The notes under the pieces: model-generated
Seen by the model: the letters and a program-made list of their open reading frames with translations, nothing else
The model's database searches: none
What the model was told of the DNA's origin: nothing
NCBI RefSeq assembly: GCF_016900875.1
Contig: NZ_JAFEUM010000001.1
Span: forward strand, 696,918 to 760,917
Reading direction: 5' to 3'
DNA length: 64,000 nucleotides
Source of the DNA: Vibrio ulleungensis
Lineage (GTDB): Bacteria; Pseudomonadota; Gammaproteobacteria; Enterobacterales; Vibrionaceae
Translations under genes and position numbers: made by a program
Part shown: positions 1 through 7,861 of the stretch, piece after piece
Layout of the letters: every line of letters begins with the position of its first letter
Numbering within the stretch: position 1 is the stretch's first letter

Positions 1-209
1 GGTTTGAGAGTAGGTGCTGAAAAGCGTTTCCGATACCAACCCATGCCGCCAGGTAAATAGCCCGTTGCACCGTCTAGCGCTTCATCGAAAGGATGTTCTA
101 CGCTCCAGTCGTGAGGAATAGAAACTGAGCGGCATAGTGGGCTTTGCGGCAGGTGATCAGAGAGTTGAAACTCCCAGCCTGGAGTAAAGTCTATAATTTG
201 ACGGGGCAT
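1..209 (-). CDS. GH2 beta-galactosidase, N-terminal fragment (cut by window edge)
   Basis: Reading the minus strand from an ATG at 209, the frame stays open to the window edge (69 codons). It encodes the start of a GH2 sugar-binding domain: the pattern PHDWSVE, then GATGYLPGGMGWYRK, is the classic N-terminal jelly-roll signature of bacterial GH2 beta-galactosidases. No signal peptide is visible (MPRQIIDFTPGW), so the enzyme is probably cytoplasmic. It lies 67 bp downstream of the GH117 gene on the same strand and is probably in its operon. Known agarolytic Vibrio strains carry a GH2 enzyme that removes galactose from the non-reducing end of agaro-oligosaccharides, and I infer that role here. 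The catalytic residues are outside the window. Confidence 0.85.
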   Translation of the reverse strand, partial: MPRQIIDFTPGWEFQLSDHLPQSPLCRSVSIPHDWSVEHPFDEALDGATGYLPGGMGWYRKRFSAPTLK

Positions 210-276
210 AGATGGGTCCTAAAAAAGGCTTCCAATAGGAAACCTTTATGCAGTTAATAACGTATTGCGAGGTGGC

Positions 277-1353
277 CTAGTTGCTGTTTTGAAAAGTACC
301 AGCGTCTAACACTTGTCGTTTAATGGTGTAACGGCAGATGTAGTTCCAGTTCCAACTTGGATCGTACTTGTGGCATATACCCCAGTTCAAACCAGGGTTT
401 TGGAAAGTCCCTTCCTGTGCATCACGGAATATCCCGAGCGCTTCTGGAGCGCCTTTAATATGAGACATAATCTCAAAGTTGATGCCGTCAGCTGCCCATT
501 GAATGGTGTTTTTTTCTGGTCCATCGGTGGTAATCAGTGACGCTATGCCACCATTTTGATGCCAAACCGCGACTTCGTGGCCAGAGTTAGAAATAGGGTT
601 GTAGTCCGATTTGATGTACGGTCCTAAAACATTATCAGCGATAGCGACACCATGCTTAATTTCGCGCCCGCCCATATTCATCTCTTCACCCATGGTTTCC
701 CCTTTGTAATAAAGGAAAAACTGGCCGTTGAAGAACATCAAACAAGGATCGTGGACTTTGTGGCTATCGAAGCTGCCTTTAGACTTAACATGAAAACGGT
801 TGTCTTCCTCACCTAACCATTCACCGTCCTTTGAGGGACTTAGAATAGGGGCATCGGACTTGTTCCATGGTCCGTAAGGAGAGTCCGCCCATGCGATGCC
901 GATTTCTTCGTACTGACGATTGGTATAGGGCGTTTGAACGGTTTGATACACCAGATAATATTTGCCATCGTGTGCAAGAATTTCTGGTGTGAACACCGCG
1001 CGGTCATCGAAGCGGCCTGATTCACCGGCCTGAATGGCAGGGCCTTGCTCTTTCCATTCTATCGCGTCTTTAGAGGTGGCATGCCACACCTCGGTTTTAT
1101 CCCATGGAAATACCTTATCGTTTATATCGCCAGTAAATCCTTTGGTTTCGCCTTCCCCTTTTGTGTACCAGCAGTGGTATAGATCGTCGACTTTTATGAC
1201 CGCTGTTGGGTCACGACGGATCACACCTTCTTCATAGGCGAAGTCGCCAGTCAATTCGTGAACGTCAAATTCTATCATCCATTCTGGGCCACGTTGATCG
1301 TAGCCACGCTCAAGAGCGCGACGCGATGCAGCGCTGAGTTTTTTAGATTCCAT
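277..1353 (-). CDS. GH117 alpha-1,3-L-neoagarooligosaccharide hydrolase (anhydrogalactosidase)
   Basis: 358 residues forming a five-bladed propeller of the GH117 family, which splits neoagarobiose into D-galactose and 3,6-anhydro-L-galactose. Visible family signatures are ALERGYD near residue 13, RRDPTAV with Asp48, [10 protein letters not shown] around 115-124, KVHDPCLMF with Asp202 and the His-Glu pair of SGHEVAVW (259-260). The ATG at 1353 is chosen over a TTG six codons upstream; the upstream ribosome site is weak. There is no signal peptide, so neoagarobiose must enter the cytoplasm intact. It is first in a minus-strand operon with the GH2 gene and divergent from the porin-agarase operon. 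Family assignment is strong. Confidence 0.92.
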   Translation of the reverse strand: MESKKLSAASRRALERGYDQRGPEWMIEFDVHELTGDFAYEEGVIRRDPTAVIKVDDLYHCWYTKGEGETKGFTGDINDKVFPWDKTEVWHATSKDAIEWKEQGPAIQAGESGRFDDRAVFTPEILAHDGKYYLVYQTVQTPYTNRQYEEIGIAWADSPYGPWNKSDAPILSPSKDGEWLGEEDNRFHVKSKGSFDSHKVHDPCLMFFNGQFFLYYKGETMGEEMNMGGREIKHGVAIADNVLGPYIKSDYNPISNSGHEVAVWHQNGGIASLITTDGPEKNTIQWAADGINFEIMSHIKGAPEALGIFRDAQEGTFQNPGLNWGICHKYDPSWNWNYICRYTIKRQVLDAGTFQNSN

Positions 1354-1390
1354 GTGAGTCTCGGGTTTCAAATAATAGTAATTAACGACA

Positions 1391-1402
1391 AAGGTAAACC
1401 AA
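1391..1402 (-). promoter_or_regulatory. Imperfect TTGGT-N2-ACCAA operator-like site before GH117
   Basis: On the minus strand this reads TTGGTTTACCTT. It matches ten bases in a row of the perfect site TTGGTTTACCAA at 1684-1695 in the same divergent intergenic region. Its position about 40 bp upstream of the GH117 start suits a repressor site overlapping the promoter. Binding is inferred. Confidence 0.45.
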
Positions 1403-1417
1403 TTTATCTAATTTCTC

Positions 1418-1433
1418 AGTGACACAGGTCATA
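1418..1433. promoter_or_regulatory. CRP-like site in the GH117/porin divergent region
   Basis: AGTGA-N6-TCATA, four of five bases in each half of the CRP consensus TGTGA-N6-TCACA. It lies just upstream of the operator-like site that precedes GH117. Catabolite control of agar use would be expected, but this assignment rests on the match alone. Confidence 0.35.
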
Positions 1434-1621
1434 ATCCACTAAAAATCCCATGGAACAGTGATGGAACACGCAATTTGGCGAATTGTTCGTGCGACAAAAA
1501 CACTATGCAATCGATGGCAACTAGTTGTTTAAGTTATTGAATTGTAAGTGAAAAATTTACACTTGAGACTGCCGATATAACTTGTGCAATTTGCTTTCAT
1601 TTGTCAACCATGGAAAGGAAT

Positions 1622-1637
1622 TGATAAACCTGTCACG
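1622..1637 (+). promoter_or_regulatory. Weak CRP-like site upstream of the porin promoter
   Basis: TGATA-N6-TCACG matches seven of ten CRP consensus positions. If TAGATT at 1659-1664 is the minus-10 and transcription starts near 1671, the site centre would fall at about -41.5, the class II spacing. The stronger site at 13816-13831 has the same geometry. Confidence 0.3.
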
Positions 1638-1683
1638 TAAATGGCACGCTGAATACTCTAGATTTATCAACGAATCAGCGGTA

Positions 1684-1695
1684 TTGGTTTACCAA
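1684..1695 (+). promoter_or_regulatory. Perfect TTGGTTTACCAA operator upstream of the porin-agarase operon
   Basis: Perfect 5+5 inverted repeat TTGGT-TT-ACCAA. It resembles the core of GntR/FadR-subfamily operators such as UxuR/ExuR (TTGGTATACCAA in E. coli). The same arrangement recurs at 13646-13657, before the KDG kinase operon. It lies just downstream of the inferred start site, which suits a repressor. No GntR gene is in the window. Confidence 0.6.
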
Positions 1696-1736
1696 AAAAG
1701 TAAAAAATCAAAAAAATTCATAAAAAGGGATGAACA

Positions 1737-2999
1737 ATGAAAAATACGTTTCGTATTTCCACTCTTTGTAGCGCAATACTTGTTTGCTTACCATCGTATG
1801 CAGCTATCGATGAGGGTTTTGGGTTTCATGGTTACGCGAAAGGCGGCATAGGTATTACTAATGATGCCATTTTAAATCAACCAGCATATGACTGGGCCAA
1901 TTCAGGGATTAACATATTTCGACTTGAAGGCAATGGTTATACCAATAGCTCCGGTGGACGTTTAGGAAATGAAGCGAACTGGCTAGAAATGCACACCTCT
2001 TATGGTTGGACCCCCACAAATGACATGTCTTGGGGGATCAAAACCAACGTTGTCTATGGGAGTTTTTTAGCGTTAGATGAGTTAATGGTTGAAGGCGGTG
2101 GGATTATTCAAAGCAATCCATCAGCGACGTTCTGGGCCGGTAAGCGTTACTATAACCGTGTTGACGTATATCTTAATGATTCGCAAGCGATGTCAAATGA
2201 TGGTGCCGGTTTTGGTATGGACAATTTTGACCTAGGTTTTGCCGCCCTACACTTAGGTGTGACGCGCAACCTATACGACGAATCACCAGATTCAGGCGAA
2301 CAAATTGCCTTTACCAGTTCGTTATCTGACATCACTGTGTCTGAAACAGGTCGTCTAGCCCTGTATGCAAACTATGGCACCTTCATGGGGCCTGCACTTT
2401 CCGATGACAACTTTGAAAAACCAGATGATGCCTTCCAACTGGCAGCAAAAGTGCGCTTTGGCGACTGGGTGAATAACGATGAGTTCTTTGTCCGTTTTAG
2501 CGCTAATACGTCAGCGTCAATTACTCGTAGCTGGGAGCGACGTCCAGATCAACAAATTGGTGCTTTTTGGCAAGGTAATAAAGGGATTACGGATGATTTT
2601 CGCATCTCGTACTTGTGGCAGCACGAAACTGAAATCTGGGATGGTGGCGAAGGCGCTGATAAGAGTGTCGGTAACGTAAACGGTACAGATTATGTCCAGT
2701 CGCATTGGAATGTGTTTGTGTTGCGCAACTCTTACGCTTGGAACCAACGTACGTCTTCGGAACTTGAGCTTGGTTACGAGTTCATGGACTTCAAAGGCTA
2801 CGAAACATCAGCCGACGACACCAACGCCGGTTACAAAGTCACTTTATCTCAAAACATTCATATTGGTAGCGGCGCATGGGACCGTCCTGTGATCCGCTTC
2901 TTTGCAACCTATGTGGATGAAGACCTGCGCTTCGGTTACGGCGATGCCAAACTCCAAGATGCACTCTCTTTTGGTGCTCAGTTCGAAGCTTGGTGGTAA
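1737..2999 (+). CDS. LamB/maltoporin-family outer-membrane porin for agaro-oligosaccharides
   Basis: 420 residues with a signal peptide cleaved near AYA-AIDEG (residue 22). The mature protein starts with GFHGYAKGGIG, contains WAGKRYYNRVDVYLND as in maltoporin strand regions, and ends with the barrel-closing FGAQFEAWW. These features place it in the LamB family (about 420 residues), 18-strand trimeric sugar porins. It is first in the operon with the GH50 agarases, so I infer passage of neoagaro-oligosaccharides across the outer membrane. A promoter with operator and CRP-like sites lies upstream and a hairpin terminator lies immediately downstream. The substrate is inferred from context only. 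Confidence 0.85.
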   Translation: MKNTFRISTLCSAILVCLPSYAAIDEGFGFHGYAKGGIGITNDAILNQPAYDWANSGINIFRLEGNGYTNSSGGRLGNEANWLEMHTSYGWTPTNDMSWGIKTNVVYGSFLALDELMVEGGGIIQSNPSATFWAGKRYYNRVDVYLNDSQAMSNDGAGFGMDNFDLGFAALHLGVTRNLYDESPDSGEQIAFTSSLSDITVSETGRLALYANYGTFMGPALSDDNFEKPDDAFQLAAKVRFGDWVNNDEFFVRFSANTSASITRSWERRPDQQIGAFWQGNKGITDDFRISYLWQHETEIWDGGEGADKSVGNVNGTDYVQSHWNVFVLRNSYAWNQRTSSELELGYEFMDFKGYETSADDTNAGYKVTLSQNIHIGSGAWDRPVIRFFATYVDEDLRFGYGDAKLQDALSFGAQFEAWW

Positions 3000-3018
3000 A
3001 CCCATCCTCTTTTATCTA

Positions 3019-3048
3019 GCCCTAGTAAGTTTTTGCTAGGGCGTTTTT
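3019..3048 (+). terminator. Hairpin terminator between porin and first agarase
   Basis: GCCCTAG, a ten-base loop and CTAGGGC, followed by GTTTTT. It sits between the porin stop codon and the agarase start, 18 bp before the latter. It probably lets only part of the transcripts continue, so porin would be made in excess over the agarase. Confidence 0.75.
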
Positions 3049-3065
3049 CACAGGTGCAGTTTCCT

Positions 3066-5954
3066 ATGAATGACTCTTCAAAAACATACTCTCGCTCTCC
3101 GTTGTCGCTTTCGCTATGCGCTGCATTGGGAGTGGCTGTCTTTACGATGACAGCGTGTTCGACATCGTCAACAACGTCTAATTCACCGACTTCAAATACC
3201 GAACAAAGTGACACTAGTGTGGCTCCTGACTTTGAGTCTACACCGTTCTTTAGCGCAGCTTCTGCAACGCACGCAACAGTAAAACCTGTCTCTGGTGACG
3301 GTGTTACAGAGGGTGAACGTGCTCTTGCTATCAGTTTTGACGCTGTGTCAGAGGCCGATAAATACAACTACTGGCCAAACGTAAAAATTTTCCCTCAAGG
3401 TGAACCTTGGAACTGGAATGATAAAGGCAGTTTTACGGTGGATGTGACCAACCCGACAGACAAGCCGGCTAACATCATCTTTAAGCTGGTCGATAATGTT
3501 GGGCAAATGGGTGCCGCTACAAACCAACTTAATTATGCAGTGACGATCCCAGCCGGTGAAACCCAACAGGTAGAAATGCTATTTAACGGTGGGACACGTC
3601 AGTTAGATGGCTATTGGGATGGGCAAAAACTTAATTTACGTCGACTTGTAGAGTTGCAAGTGTTCGTACAAGGCCCCATGGACGCTCAACAAGTGGTTCT
3701 GGATAACTTTTCTCTTGTAGATTCTACTGGCGATTTTGTTTCTGCTCAGGAAAAAGTGATTGAAGCAGGTCCAATCCCAACGCTTAAAATGGTGACTGAT
3801 TTTGATACCATGCCTTCGCTTATTTCAGATCGAAGTACATCAACCACGGTTAAACGTATTAAACGTGACGATGGAAAAGCGATAGAGGTGGTGTTCACTG
3901 CCGATAATGCCTATCCAAACCTTACTTTTAAGAGTAGTAGCCCTTTCGATTGGTCTGAGATTGGTGACTTTAACCTAGCGTTTGATATCGAAAACCCAAG
4001 TAGCGATGCGCTGCAAATGTTTGTCCGAGTGGATCAGGCCGAGAATAAAAACTGGGGTGGAACCGCAGATGGCGTTAACGATAGCTTATCGAGCTATATG
4101 ACACTGCTTCCAAACCAACGCTCAACCTACTATTTATCGCTGGCGGAAGTGGCTGGTGACATGACCTCGGGCATGCGCAGCGAACCACCGAAAAAGTCGT
4201 ACAGTGCACAAGCTATCAGCCATGGCTGGGGATTAACCTCCTTGGATGTGAGCAATATCGTGTCGTTCCAGTTGTACTTACAAAACCCAACAAGCAACGC
4301 CAAAATCATCATGGACTCAGTACGACTCGTTCCGAATTTAGACGCTGATACGTCACGCTATACCAATATTGTGGATCAATATGGGCAGTTTAGCGGTGAC
4401 ACCTGGGCCGAAAAAGTGACCAGCGATGAACAGTTGATTGCCGCAGGCCAAGAAGAGCTTGCCAAGCTAGGCCAAGTTAAACCTATGTCGGACAGAAGCC
4501 TTTATGGCGGTTGGAAGGCTGGACCTAAACTAGAAGCTACTGGATATTTCAGAACTGAAAAAGTCGATGGCAAATGGAGTTTAGTTGACCCACAAGGTTA
4601 CCTGTTCTTTATGACCGGTCTTGATAATGTTCGCATGGACGATACGGTGACAATGACGGGTGTGGATTTTGACAATCCAGCAGCACGTGAAGGGCGAATT
4701 GTCGCGTCTGAGCTGCGTAACTCCATGTTCGAATGGCTACCTGAAGACGACGACCCTTATGCCGTCAATTACGACTACGCACCTTATGTGCATTCAGGCG
4801 CAACCAAAAAAGGGGAAGTGTTTAGCTTTTATCGAACTAACTTGATGCGCAAGTACCAGACAGATCGCGATTCTGCGTTGGAAACATGGAAAGAAGTCAC
4901 GTTAGACCGAATGCAAGAGTGGGGATTCACAACCCTTGGCAATTGGATTGACCCAATGTTTTTTGGCAGCGAGCGAGTTGCTTATGAAGCACACGGTTGG
5001 ATCAATGGTAATCATCAACGCATCAGCACCGGCAACGATTACTGGGGGCCTATCCATGACCCGTTCGATCCTGAGTTTGTCAACAGTACACGCGAAATGG
5101 CAGAAGGTGTTGCCGCACAAGTAGACAAGAATGATCCGTGGCTTGTGGGCATATTTGTCGACAACGAGATTAGCTGGGGCAACGTAATGAACGAAGCCAA
5201 CCACTACGGCCTAATCGTTAATGCGCTGAGCCTTGATGCGAAACAGAGCCCTGCCAAAGCGGCATTTTCGGCCCACCTTAAACAGAAATACACCACCATC
5301 GATGCGCTAAACCGTGCTTGGAAAACGCAAATCAGCAGTTGGGAAACTTTTGATGCGAGCTTTGAACACCGCAGCGCATTAAAAGCGGGTATGAAATCGG
5401 ATTACTCAGACATGTTGACGCTGTTGGCAGATAAGTACTTTTCAACGGTAGATGCAGAGCTAAATCGAGTGCTACCAAACCACATGTACATGGGGGCTAG
5501 ATTTGCTGATTGGGGTGTGACACCAGAGATCGCTCGAGGCGCGGCGAAATACGTGGACGTTATGAGCTACAACTTGTACGCCAATGACCTAAATGATCCT
5601 AAGAAAGCGCACTTTAAACAGTGGCTTGCGGAGCTAGATAAGCCCAGCGTGATAGGGGAGTTCCACTTTGGTTCGACGGATACTGGTCTTTTCCATGGTG
5701 GCATCGTGACGGTTGCAAATCAGACTCAACGCGCCGAAATGTACACCCACTACATGCAGTCCGTCGTGGACAATCCGTATTTTGTTGGTGCGCATTGGTT
5801 CCAATACCTAGATTCTCCAGCAACTGGTCGCGCTTGGGATGGTGAAAACTACAACATTGGTTTTGTCACCATCGCTGATGAGCCGTATGTGGAGCTTATT
5901 GAGGCTGCTACCGAGTTTAACCGTACCCTCTACGACAATCGATTTGGCAAGTAA
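3066..5954 (+). CDS. GH50 beta-agarase, lipoprotein (first copy)
   Basis: 962 residues. A lipoprotein signal ends at the lipobox MTAC (Cys31), so the enzyme is membrane anchored, probably to the outer membrane. Residues about 55-235 form a beta-sandwich module, 250-425 a second beta-rich module, and about 480-960 the GH50 TIM barrel. Candidate catalytic acids are Glu701 in FVDNEISWG and Glu865 in VIGEFHFG, the two conserved GH50 glutamates. GH50 enzymes hydrolyse beta-1,4 bonds of agarose, often releasing neoagarobiose or neoagarotetraose. The ATG at 3066, with AGGTG upstream, is preferred over an in-frame TTG at 3033 that lies inside the terminator hairpin. A paralogue is at 7862. Confidence 0.93.
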   Translation: MNDSSKTYSRSPLSLSLCAALGVAVFTMTACSTSSTTSNSPTSNTEQSDTSVAPDFESTPFFSAASATHATVKPVSGDGVTEGERALAISFDAVSEADKYNYWPNVKIFPQGEPWNWNDKGSFTVDVTNPTDKPANIIFKLVDNVGQMGAATNQLNYAVTIPAGETQQVEMLFNGGTRQLDGYWDGQKLNLRRLVELQVFVQGPMDAQQVVLDNFSLVDSTGDFVSAQEKVIEAGPIPTLKMVTDFDTMPSLISDRSTSTTVKRIKRDDGKAIEVVFTADNAYPNLTFKSSSPFDWSEIGDFNLAFDIENPSSDALQMFVRVDQAENKNWGGTADGVNDSLSSYMTLLPNQRSTYYLSLAEVAGDMTSGMRSEPPKKSYSAQAISHGWGLTSLDVSNIVSFQLYLQNPTSNAKIIMDSVRLVPNLDADTSRYTNIVDQYGQFSGDTWAEKVTSDEQLIAAGQEELAKLGQVKPMSDRSLYGGWKAGPKLEATGYFRTEKVDGKWSLVDPQGYLFFMTGLDNVRMDDTVTMTGVDFDNPAAREGRIVASELRNSMFEWLPEDDDPYAVNYDYAPYVHSGATKKGEVFSFYRTNLMRKYQTDRDSALETWKEVTLDRMQEWGFTTLGNWIDPMFFGSERVAYEAHGWINGNHQRISTGNDYWGPIHDPFDPEFVNSTREMAEGVAAQVDKNDPWLVGIFVDNEISWGNVMNEANHYGLIVNALSLDAKQSPAKAAFSAHLKQKYTTIDALNRAWKTQISSWETFDASFEHRSALKAGMKSDYSDMLTLLADKYFSTVDAELNRVLPNHMYMGARFADWGVTPEIARGAAKYVDVMSYNLYANDLNDPKKAHFKQWLAELDKPSVIGEFHFGSTDTGLFHGGIVTVANQTQRAEMYTHYMQSVVDNPYFVGAHWFQYLDSPATGRAWDGENYNIGFVTIADEPYVELIEAATEFNRTLYDNRFGK

Positions 5955-6002
5955 AAATTGGCAGGCATTGCTGATATCAAAATACTATTAAGGATGAAAA
6001 AA

Positions 6003-6662
6003 ATGAATACACGTTTAACAATGTTGGCTTTGACAACGTCGCTTGCTGTTAGCGGACAAGTAATGGCCTTTGAGTCATTTGAGAGTTATCAAGCCGGTGC
6101 AGTCGTTGATAATGCAACGGGAATAACCAATATGGTTAGTGTAGATCAGTGTACTGACGGTGAAAAATCTCTAAAGGTCAACTACGACGCTAGTAATCAA
6201 TGGAACCAATTGAAGGTTGAGCTCGCAAGCCCCGTAGATGCTTCATCAAGCACTCATATCGCGTTTGATGCAATTAATGATTCTGGTGTTACTGCGCAGT
6301 TGCTGATCAAGCTTATTGATTCAAATAACAATGATGCATGGCACTGGATTAGCATCGACCAGAGTGGTGCAGCAGCATACGCGATTGATCTGTCTTATGT
6401 CGATGGCAATAACAATGGGAATATCAATTTCGCCTATATTGCTGTTATTGATTTAGGCAATGCCGCTTCTCCTGATGGTGCGGAAGTGTTTATCGATAAC
6501 CTTCGGCTATCCAACGCTACTCCAACTGTTGGTGCAGGTTGCAATGGTTCAGAACCTGAGCCACCAGTTGATTCCGATAACTTACGAGTTGAGGGTGGCA
6601 GCCTAGGCGGGTTTGGTGCACTTATGATGGCTGGTCTTCTTTGGCTTCGTCGCCGTCGTTAA
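6003..6662 (+). CDS. Secreted beta-sandwich protein with GlyGly-CTERM anchor
   Basis: 219 residues. The ATG at 6003 is chosen because AAGGATG lies eight bases upstream; the ATG at 5994 is too close to it. A signal peptide ends near QVMA-FESFE. The body (about 22-180) is a single beta-sandwich, carbohydrate-binding-like domain with alternating strands and the ending VFIDNLRLS. The last 25 residues, GGSLGGFGALMMAGLLWLRRRR in type, are a GlyGly-CTERM signal: a Gly-rich motif, a hydrophobic segment and an Arg cluster. Such tails are processed by rhombosortase and go with type II secretion to the cell surface. Its place after the agarase suggests agar binding. Binding specificity is unknown. Confidence 0.75.
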   Translation: MNTRLTMLALTTSLAVSGQVMAFESFESYQAGAVVDNATGITNMVSVDQCTDGEKSLKVNYDASNQWNQLKVELASPVDASSSTHIAFDAINDSGVTAQLLIKLIDSNNNDAWHWISIDQSGAAAYAIDLSYVDGNNNGNINFAYIAVIDLGNAASPDGAEVFIDNLRLSNATPTVGAGCNGSEPEPPVDSDNLRVEGGSLGGFGALMMAGLLWLRRRR

Positions 6663-6672
6663 TCCTTCCACT

Positions 6673-6696
6673 GGTGGCCTTCGGGCCGCCTTTTTT
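6673..6696 (+). terminator. Rho-independent terminator after the GlyGly-CTERM gene
   Basis: Stem GGTGGCC, loop TTCG, stem GGCCGCC, then six T. It lies 10 bp after the stop codon and separates the first agarase operon from the YhcH gene. Confidence 0.85.
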
Positions 6697-6725
6697 CGTT
6701 TAGGATTTCGTTAAGGAGAATCCTC

Positions 6726-7190
6726 ATGCTATTTGGCAACACTAAACGGCTTTCCCAGTTAGCTTATTGCGACCAACGCATCATCGCTTTGATTGAAGAA
6801 GCGTTACCCATTGCTGCAGCGCAACCCGAAGGTAAGTATGAACTCGCCTACCCAGGTGCGTTTGTTGTGGTTGCGAATGCTGTCACTGAGCCATTAAGTG
6901 AAAGAAAAGCTGAAGTTCACAAGCACTATATCGACGTGCAGATCGTGTTATCCGGGGAGGAGAAAATTGGCTTTTCTTACCACATAGACGCAAAAAGTGA
7001 ACAACTAACCACCTTAGACAACGATGTGATGTTTTTTGATTCTGTGGAAAAAGAGCAATTTATCGAACTGCGCAGTGGTGATTTTGCGGTGTTTTATCCA
7101 AATCAGGTGCACCGCCCACTGTGCAGTTTAACCACTCCTTCAAAGGTTAAAAAAGCCATCATCAAAATCCCAGCAACGTTATTCGAATAA
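6726..7190 (+). CDS. YhcH/YjgK/YiaL (DUF386) family protein
   Basis: 154 residues, the family's normal length, with the cupin-like signatures EVHKHYIDVQIVLSGEEKIG and FAVFYPNQVHRP that carry the metal-binding His and Glu residues. Family members are found in sugar-acid, sialic-acid and beta-galactoside clusters and are suspected of acting on free sugars, for example as anomerases or epimerases. Start ATG 6726 follows AAGGAGAATCCTC. It lies between a terminator and the accessory lipoprotein gene (21 bp gap), so it probably heads the second agarase operon. A role in handling galactose or anhydrogalactose is inference. Confidence 0.8.
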   Translation: MLFGNTKRLSQLAYCDQRIIALIEEALPIAAAQPEGKYELAYPGAFVVVANAVTEPLSERKAEVHKHYIDVQIVLSGEEKIGFSYHIDAKSEQLTTLDNDVMFFDSVEKEQFIELRSGDFAVFYPNQVHRPLCSLTTPSKVKKAIIKIPATLFE

Positions 7191-7211
7191 TACATTCAAA
7201 AGGAATGAATC

Positions 7212-7853
7212 ATGACTATTACCCTTACTCAAATCTCTCGAGCTATTACTGGCAAGAACACACGTAATTTCCTCGCTGCACTGATGGCCACAGCTATGAT
7301 CGCAGGTTGTGCGGGATCTGCGACCAGCGAAGCTGTCGATGTGGCAGCTGAAGAACAGAACGTCGATCTGTCAGCCCCGATTGTACTTACAGATGCTGAA
7401 TTTCTAAGTAAATCAGCAAATACCCATACCTCTTATGCAGTAGAAGGTGACGCTGTCACAATAACCTTTGACGAAGTGACTCAGTCTCAGGCCGCATCAA
7501 AGTGGCCAAATATGAAGTTCCGACCTGCAGCGGGTATTTATGATTGGAGTCAATATAAAGGGCTTAAGCTAACGTTTGAAAACCTCGGAGACGTAGAGGC
7601 ACGGATCGAAATGAAAGTCGCAGATAACATTGGCATCATGGGCGCTGCAACGCATCAGTTGGATTTACCACTGTATTTGCCAACCGGTGTCAGCGAGGTT
7701 GAATTCTTATTTTCGGGCCAAAAAATGGGGCTAGAAGGCTACCGTGGTGGTGAGCAACTCGATCTAACACAAATACCAGAATTTCAGTTTTACGCAGTGG
7801 GTCCTATTGGCGAACAGGTGATTCAAGTTCAAGCGATCGAGTACATTAAGTAG
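7212..7853 (+). CDS. Stand-alone agarase N-terminal module, lipoprotein
   Basis: 213 residues with a lipoprotein signal ending in the lipobox IAGC (Cys33). Residues about 52-213 closely match the N-terminal module of the GH50 agarase encoded immediately downstream: APIVLTDA, SKWPNMKFRP, IGIMG.ATHQLD, GYRGGE and EFQFY.VGP occur in both. No catalytic domain follows; the frame ends in a clean TAG, and the next ATG is eight bases later with its ribosome site between them. This is therefore an intact separate gene, not a frameshifted agarase. It probably binds agar chains or pairs with the agarases at the outer membrane. No function for such a free module is known to me. Confidence 0.8.
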   Translation: MTITLTQISRAITGKNTRNFLAALMATAMIAGCAGSATSEAVDVAAEEQNVDLSAPIVLTDAEFLSKSANTHTSYAVEGDAVTITFDEVTQSQAASKWPNMKFRPAAGIYDWSQYKGLKLTFENLGDVEARIEMKVADNIGIMGAATHQLDLPLYLPTGVSEVEFLFSGQKMGLEGYRGGEQLDLTQIPEFQFYAVGPIGEQVIQVQAIEYIK

Positions 7854-7861
7854 AGGGTGCT

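Larger units (their letters stand above)
1354..1736. other. Divergent intergenic control region of the agar locus
   Basis: 383 bp without a gene, between the divergently transcribed GH117 and porin genes. It contains the two TTGGTTTACC sites, two CRP-like sites, an imperfect palindrome at 1546-1564 (AAGTG, nine bases, CACTT) and a repeated ATGGAACA around 1449-1470. A possible minus-10 (TAGATT) for the porin operon is at 1659-1664. I see no tRNA or conserved riboswitch. Confidence 0.6.

Noticed and set aside
1546..1564. Palindrome AAGTG-N9-CACTT as a CRP or GalR site
   Set aside because: Half-site spacing fits neither CRP (TGTGA-N6-TCACA) nor GalR (four-base centre); it is listed only as an imperfect palindrome.
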